From an uncultured Microbacterium sp. (lineage in GTDB: Bacteria > Actinomycetota > Actinomycetes > Actinomycetales > Microbacteriaceae), in contig NZ_CALTTX010000002.1 of NCBI RefSeq assembly GCF_943912325.1, forward strand, positions 1-64,000: a stretch of DNA of 64,000 nucleotides. The letters run 5' to 3'. Under the pieces are notes generated by a model. It saw only the letters and a program-made list of their open reading frames with translations, ran no database searches and was not told where the DNA came from. Below, one piece after another: positions 23,717-31,021 of this stretch. Within the stretch, counting starts at the first letter, position 1, and each line of letters starts with the position of its first letter. The translations under genes and the position numbers were made by a program.

Positions 23717-25042
23717 TTACGCGAAGAGTCCCGCCCCGATGTAGGAGCCCTGTGCGGGCGCCGGCGGGACGAAGAAGATACCCGAGCCGATGTGCGAGAT
23801 GTACTCGTTGAGGGCATCGGCCGAGTTCAGGCGAGCCTGCAGCCGTTCGAACGCCGCCGGGTCGTTCTGATAGCTGATGAAGAGCAATCCGCCATCGAGC
23901 AGGCCGAACTCGTTGATCCCGTCGGTGTAGTTGAAGCCGCGCCGCAGGATCTTCACGCCGCCGTTGTTCTCGTGAGCCGCGAGCCGGATGTGCGCGGTCG
24001 GCGCGATGACGGGCGCCCCCGAGGCATCCGTCGCCGAAAAGTCCGGCGTATCGAACTCGTTCGTTCCCGTTAGGGGCGCGCCCGAGACCTTGTGGCGGCC
24101 GAAAACCTCGTTCTGGTGCGAGACGCGGTCGGTGTCCCAGTTCTCGATCCGCATCTGAATCTTGCGGACGACCTGGTACGTGCCACCGCGCGACCACTCG
24201 GGACCGTCCTTCACCCACACGAACTGATCGAGCTCGTCGTCGTCGAAGATGTTGCGCGTACCGTCTTTGTAGCCCATGAGGTTGCGAGGCGTCGTCTGGC
24301 CTTTGCCGGCCGCCGTGCGGCCGAATCCGAGCACCGTCCAGCGGGTCGCGGCCGAGCCCGTCTCTTTGCCGATCCGGGCGAGCGCGCGGATCGCGTGATA
24401 CGCCACCTGCGGGTCGTCGGCGCAGGCCTGCAGCGAGAAGTCGCCGCCCGTCGTATCGGCGCGGAGCGACCCCGTCGGCAGCGTCAGTTCGCGCAGCAGC
24501 GCGGGGCGCTGTGCGGCAAGGCCCGTGCGGTCGCTGAAGATCCCGGGCCCGAGGCCGAGCGTCACGGTGAGCGATGCGGGGTCGAGGTCGAGCGCTTCGC
24601 CCGTGTCTTTGCCCGCGGCATCCACCCGCTCCGGCTCCACCTGGCCGATCGTGCGGCCGGCCATGAGCTGCGCGATCGCGGCCGACCATCGTGCGAGCAG
24701 CACCTGCAGATCGCTCGCGCCAGCGCCCGTGTAGTCGAACGTCATGAACACCGAGTAGCGCTGCACGGCCGTCGTGATGCCGGATTGCTCGCGCGGAGCG
24801 CCCGCGGGAGCGTAGAAATCGTGCGTCTGCGACAAATCGATGACGTCGCCGGATGCCTCGGGGCCGCGGCCCAGCGCAAAGCCCGCAGCGCCACCGCCGA
24901 GCGCCCCGGCAGCGAGGCCGCCCGCCGCGGCCGCTCCGAAGAGCAGGCCGCGGCGGGAGAACCCTCGCGCGGGCGCGGGCGAGTCCGAAACGGGTGCTTC
25001 GGGCTCCCCGCGGCCCGCGGGTGTGTCGTCCGGCGTCGTCAC
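23717..25042 (-). CDS. efeB: Dye-decolourising (DyP-type) haem peroxidase EfeB
   Basis: The 441-residue protein is the third component of the EfeUOB iron-uptake system: a periplasm-type DyP peroxidase proposed to act on haem or help iron oxidation. A Tat signal is visible (SRRGLLFGAAAAGG, followed by a long Gly/Ala-rich stretch), consistent with export of a folded haem protein. The DyP signature is present around GYKDGTRN, with the catalytic Asp, and a later Arg/His-rich haem-binding region. It lies 52 bp downstream of efeO on the same strand. Family assignment is firm; the exact reaction is debated in the literature. Confidence 0.93.
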   Translation of the reverse strand: MTTPDDTPAGRGEPEAPVSDSPAPARGFSRRGLLFGAAAAGGLAAGALGGGAAGFALGRGPEASGDVIDLSQTHDFYAPAGAPREQSGITTAVQRYSVFMTFDYTGAGASDLQVLLARWSAAIAQLMAGRTIGQVEPERVDAAGKDTGEALDLDPASLTVTLGLGPGIFSDRTGLAAQRPALLRELTLPTGSLRADTTGGDFSLQACADDPQVAYHAIRALARIGKETGSAATRWTVLGFGRTAAGKGQTTPRNLMGYKDGTRNIFDDDELDQFVWVKDGPEWSRGGTYQVVRKIQMRIENWDTDRVSHQNEVFGRHKVSGAPLTGTNEFDTPDFSATDASGAPVIAPTAHIRLAAHENNGGVKILRRGFNYTDGINEFGLLDGGLLFISYQNDPAAFERLQARLNSADALNEYISHIGSGIFFVPPAPAQGSYIGAGLFA

Positions 25043-25094
25043 GGGCAGATCACCGAGTTCACCGCGCCGGTCGCCGCGATTGTCGCAGAGCTCA

Positions 25095-26336
25095 TCACCG
25101 CGCCGTCGCCACCTTTTCGGCGATGCGCGACACCGGCTCCTGCAGCGCCTGCACGGCCTTGCTGAGCTTCGCAGCGTCGCTCGCCTTGAGCTCGGCGGTC
25201 CACTCCTTGTAGCCGCCGAGAGCGGCCGAGTCGCGGTAGGTGTCGAGCAGTTTCGTCACGGCGTCGAACTGATCGGCGACCTGCGCCGAGAGCGCCGGGT
25301 CGATCTCGTCGAGTCCCGGACGCAAGAACGCGAACGCCTGCTGTGCGCCCTCGACGTTGCCTGCGAAGTCGACGAGGTCGATGTGGCTGTATGCCTCTTC
25401 TTCGCCCGAGATCTTGGTCGACTGCACCTCTTCGAGCAGGCCCGCGGCGCCGTTGGCGAGGTCTTCGGGCTTGTACGTCAGCGTCTCGAGCAGTTGCTGC
25501 AACTTGCCCGTGTTGGTGGCGAGATCGGCCGCGTAGGTCTTGGTCTGATCCGTGATCGCGCCGTTCTGGAACAGGTCGCGCTCGATCGCGTGGAAGCCCG
25601 ACCAGCCGACGGCGTCATCGACGGGCGTCGATTCGCGCATGTCGATGAGGTAGTCGAGGTTGCCGTGGTTGTCGGTCGGGTCGAAGCCGTCGAGCACGAA
25701 GCCGTCGACGTCGGACTCGATCTTTTCGTAGAAGGGGCGGGCGAGGGCGTACTGCTTCTTCGCGGCTTCGAGATCACCCGCGTCGACGGCTGTCTTGAGG
25801 TTCGCGACGGCCGTGACCATGTCGCCGATGACGCCGCGCGTGTAGGCGGCGTAGCCCGCCGTGCCCTCATCGAGCAGGTCTGCCGCGGTGCCGCCCGATT
25901 CACTCGGAGCCGCACCCGTGACCGTGAAGTCCTGCGTCTCGGTGTCGGCGCCGGGGCAGTACACCTGGTAGGTGCCGCCGTCGAGGCGCACGGTGAACGA
26001 CACAGGCGCGAGACCGGGCGCGAGGTTCTCTTTTTCGCCGAGGATGCGGCTGCGGCTCTGGAGCTCGATCTCGGTGATGGCGGTCGAGCTCTTGTTGACG
26101 ACCGTGAACGTGATGGGGCCGGCGGGTGCGGTCGTGTAGTCGAGGTTGCACGAGTCGCCGGAGTCGCCGGTGAGGGTGATCGTCACTTGCGCGGCGCCAC
26201 CGTCGCCCGTCGGGGCGTCGGTCGACGCGGGCGAGGCGCTGCCGCTGCAGCCCGCGAGAGCAAGGGCTGAGGCTGCGCCGATCGAGATCACGCTGATGAC
26301 GCGTGCGCGGCGGGAAAGGGTCGTATCAGTGGGCAT
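25095..26336 (-). CDS. efeO: Iron-uptake lipoprotein EfeO (cupredoxin plus M75 domain)
   Basis: A 413-residue predicted lipoprotein that binds ferric/ferrous iron outside the membrane for EfeU. The signal peptide ends at a lipobox, LALAGCSGS. It is followed by a cupredoxin-like domain (about 45-150, with AGPITFTVVNKSS and TYQVYCPGAD), then the all-helical M75/EfeO domain with the H-x-x-E metal motif in FHAIERDLF. The ORF is open far upstream, but ATG 26336 is correct because an AAGGAC ribosome-binding site precedes it and the signal peptide follows. It overlaps the end of efeU by 11 nt, which implies coupling. Confidence 0.95.
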   Translation of the reverse strand: MPTDTTLSRRARVISVISIGAASALALAGCSGSASPASTDAPTGDGGAAQVTITLTGDSGDSCNLDYTTAPAGPITFTVVNKSSTAITEIELQSRSRILGEKENLAPGLAPVSFTVRLDGGTYQVYCPGADTETQDFTVTGAAPSESGGTAADLLDEGTAGYAAYTRGVIGDMVTAVANLKTAVDAGDLEAAKKQYALARPFYEKIESDVDGFVLDGFDPTDNHGNLDYLIDMRESTPVDDAVGWSGFHAIERDLFQNGAITDQTKTYAADLATNTGKLQQLLETLTYKPEDLANGAAGLLEEVQSTKISGEEEAYSHIDLVDFAGNVEGAQQAFAFLRPGLDEIDPALSAQVADQFDAVTKLLDTYRDSAALGGYKEWTAELKASDAAKLSKAVQALQEPVSRIAEKVATAR

Positions 26337-27957
26337 GGATTGTCCTTGATTCGGTGGGTGAAGGTTCGGGTGGCGGCACATCGGGCGAGGGGCGTTCACG
26401 CCCGGCGCGGCGCTGAGACCGGGCGGCGAAGACCACGAGCACGATCGCGGCGAGCACGAGAGCGACGGGAACATGGATGCCCCACAGTGCGCGCTCCTCA
26501 GCGAACGACGCCTCGTCCGCGAGCGCCGTCACTTGCGCGTCTACCGCCGTGGTCACGACATGCCACCCCGCGTCGGGGTGAGCGGGATCGCTGCTCGCGA
26601 GCGTGACGGAGCGCGGGGTCGTGAGCCCGCCGCCGCTGAGCGTCACGACCGCCTGTCGCGTGAGGACGGCGTCGATCAGGTGCCCGTCGGCGACCCACGC
26701 CGTGCCGTCGTCGGTGATCTGCCAGCTCGCGTCGAAGGGGCCGGGCTGTTGCGTGCGGCTGATGCCGATCGGCAACCGGCCGCCGTTCAGGGTCGCGACA
26801 TCGGCGAGCGAGAGCGTTGCGGGCGCTGCGACATCGGGTGTCGACGTCCACGTGCGCGCGGCCGCCGGCCACCCCGCGTGGTCGCTCGTGTCGCTTGCGG
26901 GGGCAAGGTCGACCTGTTCGGTGGGCTCGTTTCCGACCGTGACCGCCAACCGATCGCCCGCGAGCGACACGGTGCCGACCGTGGTCGTGCCGTGCGCGCC
27001 AGCATCCACATCGCCCGCTGAAACCGCACCCACCGCGATCGGGAGAGTCTGCTCGGGACCCGAGCGGGGCAGAGAGAAGCCGACGGCAAGAGCCGCCGCG
27101 CCGATGACGCACGCGATCGCGATTCCGCGCTGCAGACGGCGCGCGGCGGGCGGTGCAAGCCGGCGGCTGCCTGGCCAGTAAACGTAGAGCGTGACGGTGA
27201 CGAGGTAGAGCGCCCAGCCGATCAGTTCGATCAGGCGCGGGTCGGCGGGGATCCCGAGCACGCCGGTGATGAGCGCGGAGGGGATGCTTCCCGGCGTCAC
27301 GACTCCCGAGAGGTCGATCGTGCGCTGCTGACCGCCCGTGATCCATCCCGCCTCGTGCGCCGTGCGGAGGGTCGAGAGCACGAGTCCCGCGGCGACGAGG
27401 ATGAGGAATGCGCCGGTGACGCGGAAGAAGCGGCCGAGGTCGATCCGCACGCCGCCGTAGTAGATCCCGACGCCGAGCGCGATCGCGACGACGATGCCGA
27501 GCAGGGCGCCCAGCGCTGCGAGCAGCGTGTTGCTCGCGGCCGAGAGCGTCGCGAGCAAGAAGACGCTCGTCTCGAAGCCCTCTTTCAGCACGGCGAGGAA
27601 CGCCATCACGACGAGCGCGGTCGTATGGCGGCTCTGCAACGCCGCGCCGGCCTCGCCCTCGAGCTCATGCTTCATGCCCCGCGAGTTGCGGTTCATCCAC
27701 ACGATCATCCCCGTGACGAAGACCACGGCCACGACCCCGATGACGCTTTCCATGCCTTCTTGTGCGGCCTGGGGGAGTGCCTGCTCGATCGCCGCGAGCG
27801 TGACGCCGACGCCGATCGAGAGCAGGATCGCGGCGGCGACCCCGATCCACATTCCCGTCAGTCGGTGACCGTTGCGCTTCAGAAAGGCCGCGATAATCCC
27901 GACGATGAGCGCCGCTTCGAGCCCCTCGCGGAGGCCGATGACGAAAGTGGCGAGCAC
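26326..27957 (-). CDS. efeU: Iron permease EfeU (FTR1 family), long form
   Basis: A 543-residue FTR1-type iron permease. The two iron-binding motifs are visible: REGLE (residues 10-14) and KEGFE (125-129). Seven hydrophobic helices fill the first 300 residues. Beyond them is an extracytoplasmic domain of about 220 residues and a last membrane segment near the C-terminus (PVALVLAAIVLVVFAA), an extension common in actinobacterial EfeU but missing in E. coli. It is the first gene of the efeU-efeO-efeB operon. A probable DtxR/IdeR box lies 42 nt upstream, so expression should rise under iron starvation. Confidence 0.95.
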   Translation of the reverse strand: MLATFVIGLREGLEAALIVGIIAAFLKRNGHRLTGMWIGVAAAILLSIGVGVTLAAIEQALPQAAQEGMESVIGVVAVVFVTGMIVWMNRNSRGMKHELEGEAGAALQSRHTTALVVMAFLAVLKEGFETSVFLLATLSAASNTLLAALGALLGIVVAIALGVGIYYGGVRIDLGRFFRVTGAFLILVAAGLVLSTLRTAHEAGWITGGQQRTIDLSGVVTPGSIPSALITGVLGIPADPRLIELIGWALYLVTVTLYVYWPGSRRLAPPAARRLQRGIAIACVIGAAALAVGFSLPRSGPEQTLPIAVGAVSAGDVDAGAHGTTTVGTVSLAGDRLAVTVGNEPTEQVDLAPASDTSDHAGWPAAARTWTSTPDVAAPATLSLADVATLNGGRLPIGISRTQQPGPFDASWQITDDGTAWVADGHLIDAVLTRQAVVTLSGGGLTTPRSVTLASSDPAHPDAGWHVVTTAVDAQVTALADEASFAEERALWGIHVPVALVLAAIVLVVFAARSQRRAGRERPSPDVPPPEPSPTESRTIHAH

Positions 27958-27998
27958 GCGGGACCTCGGGCAATCTGCGGAAAGGAATCGGAACCTGA

Positions 27999-28017
27999 TA
28001 AGGGTAGCCTCACTTTG
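27999..28017 (-). promoter_or_regulatory. Probable DtxR/IdeR iron box upstream of efeU
   Basis: On the minus strand, the 19-bp site with core TGAGGCTACCC matches about 13 of 19 positions of the DtxR consensus TTAGGTTAGGCTAACCTAA. It overlaps a TACCCT/TAGCCT promoter-like region 42 nt before the efeU start. Iron-loaded repressor would block efeUOB transcription here. Confidence 0.6.
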
Positions 28018-28131
28018 CCCTCCGTGCCGCCCGTGGGCGCCGTGAGAATCGGCAGAGCGGGGCGCCGAGGCATCCGGGAGAATCGGATCTCAGCGGGCGG
28101 GAATAGATCTGAAGCGCTCCCGTTATCCTGG

Positions 28132-28149
28132 TGTATTCAATTGAATACA
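28132..28149. promoter_or_regulatory. 18-bp perfect palindrome, probable operator of the LLM pair
   Basis: TGTATTCAATTGAATACA is a perfect, AT-rich palindrome in GC-rich DNA, 33 bp upstream of the LLM gene start. It has the look of a MarR-, TetR- or PadR-type operator. No such regulator gene is adjacent, so the binder must be encoded elsewhere or be outside the window. Confidence 0.65.
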
Positions 28150-28182
28150 AATCGGATGCAGTGCATCGAGAGTGAGGACATC

Positions 28183-29439
28183 ATGACCGACACCACCCCC
28201 ACGCCGTCCCCGGTGACCAGCGCGCCCGCGAGCGTGCCGGTGCAGTTCGGGCTCATGAGCGTCAGCGACATCACGCAGGATCCGACGACGGGGTACACCC
28301 CGAGCGAGGCGGAGAAGATCCGCGACGCGATCACGATCGCGAAGCACGCCGAAGAGGTGGGCCTCGACGTCTACGCCCTCGGCGAGCACCACAACCCGCC
28401 GTTCTGGTCGTCGTCTCCCACGACGACGCTCGCGGCGATCGCGGCGCAGACCGAGAACCTCATCGTCTCGACGTCGACGACCCTCATCACGACGAATGAC
28501 CCCGTCAAGATCGCCGAGGACTATGCGATGCTGCAGCACATCGCGGGCGGCCGCGTCGACCTCATGCTCGGGCGCGGCAACACCGGACCGGTCTACCCGT
28601 GGTTCGGGAAGGACATCCGTCAGGGGCTGCCGCTCGCGATCGAGAGCTACGCGCTGCTGCACAAGCTGTGGCGCGAAGACGTCGTCGATTGGGAGGGCAA
28701 GTTCCGCTCGCCCCTGCAGGGTTTCACCTCGACACCCCGCCCGCTCGACGGTGTCGCGCCGTTCGTCTGGCACGGATCCATCCGCACGCCCGAGATCGCC
28801 GAGCAGGCCGCGTACTACGGTGACGGATTCTTCGCGAACAACATCTTCTGGCCGGCTGAGCACTACCAGCGGCTCATCGGCCTCTACCGCCAGCGCTACG
28901 CGCACTACGGCCACGGCACGCCCGAACAGGCGATCGTAGGCCTTGGCGGTCAGGTGTTCATGGCGAAGAACTCGCAGGATGCCGTGAACCAGTTCCGGCC
29001 CTACTTCGACAACGCTCCCGTCTACGGCCACGGTCCCTCGATGGAGGACTTCACCGAGATGACGCCTCTCACGGTCGGTTCGCCGCAGCAGGTCATCGAC
29101 CGCTACGCGGGCATGCGCGAGCTGTACGGCGACTACCAACGCCAGCTGTTCCTCGTCGACCACGCGGGGCTGCCCCTCAAGACCGTCCTCGAGCAGATCG
29201 ACATGCTCGGTTCGGAGGTCGTGCCCGTGCTTCGTCGCGAACTCTCGAAGAACCGCCCCGCCGACGTGCCCGACGCCCCGACGCACGCAGCGCGCGTGCG
29301 CGCCGCCTACGGCGACGAGCCCGGACGCCAAGCACGCCCGCGCCCCAACCGCGGCGACAACCTCACCTCGGGGTCGCCGTACCAAGACACCCCCGAACCC
29401 GTCGGCGCCGCATTCGGCCTCGGCCGGAAAGAGAACTGA
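28183..29439 (+). CDS. LLM-class flavin-dependent oxidoreductase (CE1758-like)
   Basis: A 418-residue luciferase-like monooxygenase expected to use reduced FMN and oxygen, or F420. Features: EVGLDVYALGEHHNPPF near residue 65, TTTLAAIAAQTENL, AEDYAMLQHIAGGRVDLMLGRGNT and FVWHGSIRTPEIAEQAA. The ORF is open much further upstream, but ATG 28183 (after AGTGAGGAC) matches the start of homology. The next gene, a flavin reductase-like protein, starts 1 nt after its stop codon. This is the recognised 'LLM duo' arrangement. The palindrome upstream implies a dedicated repressor. The substrate is unknown. Confidence 0.92.
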   Translation: MTDTTPTPSPVTSAPASVPVQFGLMSVSDITQDPTTGYTPSEAEKIRDAITIAKHAEEVGLDVYALGEHHNPPFWSSSPTTTLAAIAAQTENLIVSTSTTLITTNDPVKIAEDYAMLQHIAGGRVDLMLGRGNTGPVYPWFGKDIRQGLPLAIESYALLHKLWREDVVDWEGKFRSPLQGFTSTPRPLDGVAPFVWHGSIRTPEIAEQAAYYGDGFFANNIFWPAEHYQRLIGLYRQRYAHYGHGTPEQAIVGLGGQVFMAKNSQDAVNQFRPYFDNAPVYGHGPSMEDFTEMTPLTVGSPQQVIDRYAGMRELYGDYQRQLFLVDHAGLPLKTVLEQIDMLGSEVVPVLRRELSKNRPADVPDAPTHAARVRAAYGDEPGRQARPRPNRGDNLTSGSPYQDTPEPVGAAFGLGRKEN

Positions 29440-29440
29440 C

Positions 29441-30094
29441 ATGACTGAGAACGCACCCCGCCGCATCGCGGTGGTCTCTGCCGGGCTGTCGAACCCGTCG
29501 TCGACGCGCATGCTCGCCGATCGGCTGCTGCAGGCAACCGTGACGACTCTCGCGGACCGCGGGATCGAAGCATCCGCCGACGTGTTCGAACTGCGCGATT
29601 ACGCGCACGACATCACGAACAACATGCTGACGGGCTTCGCGCCCGCACCGCTCGAGGCGATGATCAACGCGGTCGTTTCGGCCGACGCTCTCATCGTGGT
29701 CACGCCGATCTTCTCGACGAGCTACTCGGGACTGTTCAAGTCGTTCATCGACGTGCTCGACCCCGATTCGCTCCGCGGTAAGCCCGTGCTGATCGGAGCG
29801 AACGCGGGAACCGCGCGTCACTCGCTCGCGATCGACTACGCGATCCGGCCGCTGTTCGCGTACCTGCACGCCGAGCCGGTCTCGACGGGCGTGTTCGCGG
29901 CATCGTCGGACTGGGGTGGCTCGGGCGACCAGGTCGCGCCCCTCTCGGCGCGGATCGACAAGGGCGCGCGAGAGCTCGCCGGCGCGATCGCAGCCCGCGA
30001 ACCCGCACGAGAGTTCGACCCGTTCGACCCCGCGAACTACCTCGGCGAGGGCCGCGGGTTCGGACACCTGCTCGGCGGGCTCGCGGGCGAGTAG
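29441..30094 (+). CDS. NADPH-dependent FMN reductase-like partner (CE1759-like)
   Basis: A 217-residue flavodoxin-fold protein of the NADPH-dependent FMN reductase family. The N-terminal phosphate-binding loop is VVSAGLSNPSSTRMLAD, and VTPIFSTSYSGLFKSFIDV holds the flavin-stacking region. It starts 1 nt after the LLM stop codon, so it is surely co-transcribed and probably supplies reduced flavin to that enzyme. The C-terminal 30 residues (FDPFDPANYLGEG) are typical of the duo partner. The start ATG 29441 is certain from spacing and homology. Confidence 0.92.
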   Translation: MTENAPRRIAVVSAGLSNPSSTRMLADRLLQATVTTLADRGIEASADVFELRDYAHDITNNMLTGFAPAPLEAMINAVVSADALIVVTPIFSTSYSGLFKSFIDVLDPDSLRGKPVLIGANAGTARHSLAIDYAIRPLFAYLHAEPVSTGVFAASSDWGGSGDQVAPLSARIDKGARELAGAIAAREPAREFDPFDPANYLGEGRGFGHLLGGLAGE

Positions 30095-30170
30095 CCGGCA
30101 GGCGGGTCATCAGCAGGCGCGCGAGCGAGTAATCAGCAGAGTGCCGTCGGCGTTGCATCCACTCGAGAAA

Positions 30171-30869
30171 TCAGAGAGCGGATGCCTCGTCGGCGGCACT
30201 TTTGCGCGCACTGCTTTTGCCCGCACCGTCTGTGCTCGCACTGTTCTTGCGTGCACCGTTCTTGCGCGCACCGTGGCGACGCACGGCGCTCATCGCGGCG
30301 TCGAGGCCGAGGCCGAGACCGAGCCCGCACGCGATCGAGACGAGCACCGCGACGAGCGGACCGCCGGGAAGGATCGCGGCGACGGCCGCCCCGATCGCCG
30401 CTTGGTACGCCGCCCAGGCGAACGCGGCGATCGCGACGGGCGGGAGGTAGCGCCGGAGCGGCACGTGGCTGCCTCCGGCCGTGAGGTTCGCGGCGAGGCG
30501 AGCGAACGGAATGAAGCGGGCCGTGAAGACGACCGTCGCGGGGCGTTCGCTGATGCCCCGCCGCGCCCACGCGATTGCGCGAGCGACCGCGGGTCGCCGC
30601 GCGATGCGCCACTCGTCGAGTCGTGTCGCATGGCCGATCCAGAAACAGGTCAGATCGCCCGCGAGCGCGGCGGCTCCCGCCACGACCATGACGGCCCAGA
30701 GCGGGGGAGAACCGGTCGCGACCGCAAGCGCCCCGAGGGCCGTGACCGCGAGTTCGCCCGGCACGACGACGAGCAGCGCATCGGCGAAGACGAGTGCGAA
30801 GAGGCCCGCGAGCGCCCAGGGGCTCGCCGCGAGGGCGGGAAGCAGATCGTCGCCCCAGTTCCACGGCAT
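30171..30869 (-). CDS. DedA/SNARE-associated family membrane protein with basic tail
   Basis: A 232-residue DedA (VTT-domain) membrane protein. The family may flip or transport phospholipids. The DedA signature is FTARFIPFARLAANLTAGGS, preceded by ALAGDLTCFWIGHATR and followed by hydrophobic helices. The last 35 residues form a Lys/Arg/Ala/Ser tail with the near-repeat ARKNGARKNSAS, and the DNA there is a run of imperfect short repeats (about 30196-30285). This tail probably varies between strains. ATG 30869 gives a normal family N-terminus. It is divergent from the glycosyltransferase-SGNH gene. Confidence 0.88.
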   Translation of the reverse strand: MPWNWGDDLLPALAASPWALAGLFALVFADALLVVVPGELAVTALGALAVATGSPPLWAVMVVAGAAALAGDLTCFWIGHATRLDEWRIARRPAVARAIAWARRGISERPATVVFTARFIPFARLAANLTAGGSHVPLRRYLPPVAIAAFAWAAYQAAIGAAVAAILPGGPLVAVLVSIACGLGLGLGLDAAMSAVRRHGARKNGARKNSASTDGAGKSSARKSAADEASAL

Positions 30870-31021
30870 GAACGAGGAATACCCGGCGCGGGTGAACGTT
30901 CGGCGAACCGGTTGACCCGCAAAAGCCGACCGGGTGACCTGATGCGAAGCATCCGGTTAACTCTTGTTTTTCGCGCGCCGCGTGGGGCGTCCGACGGGCG
31001 CGTGCGCGTCACGCTTGATGT

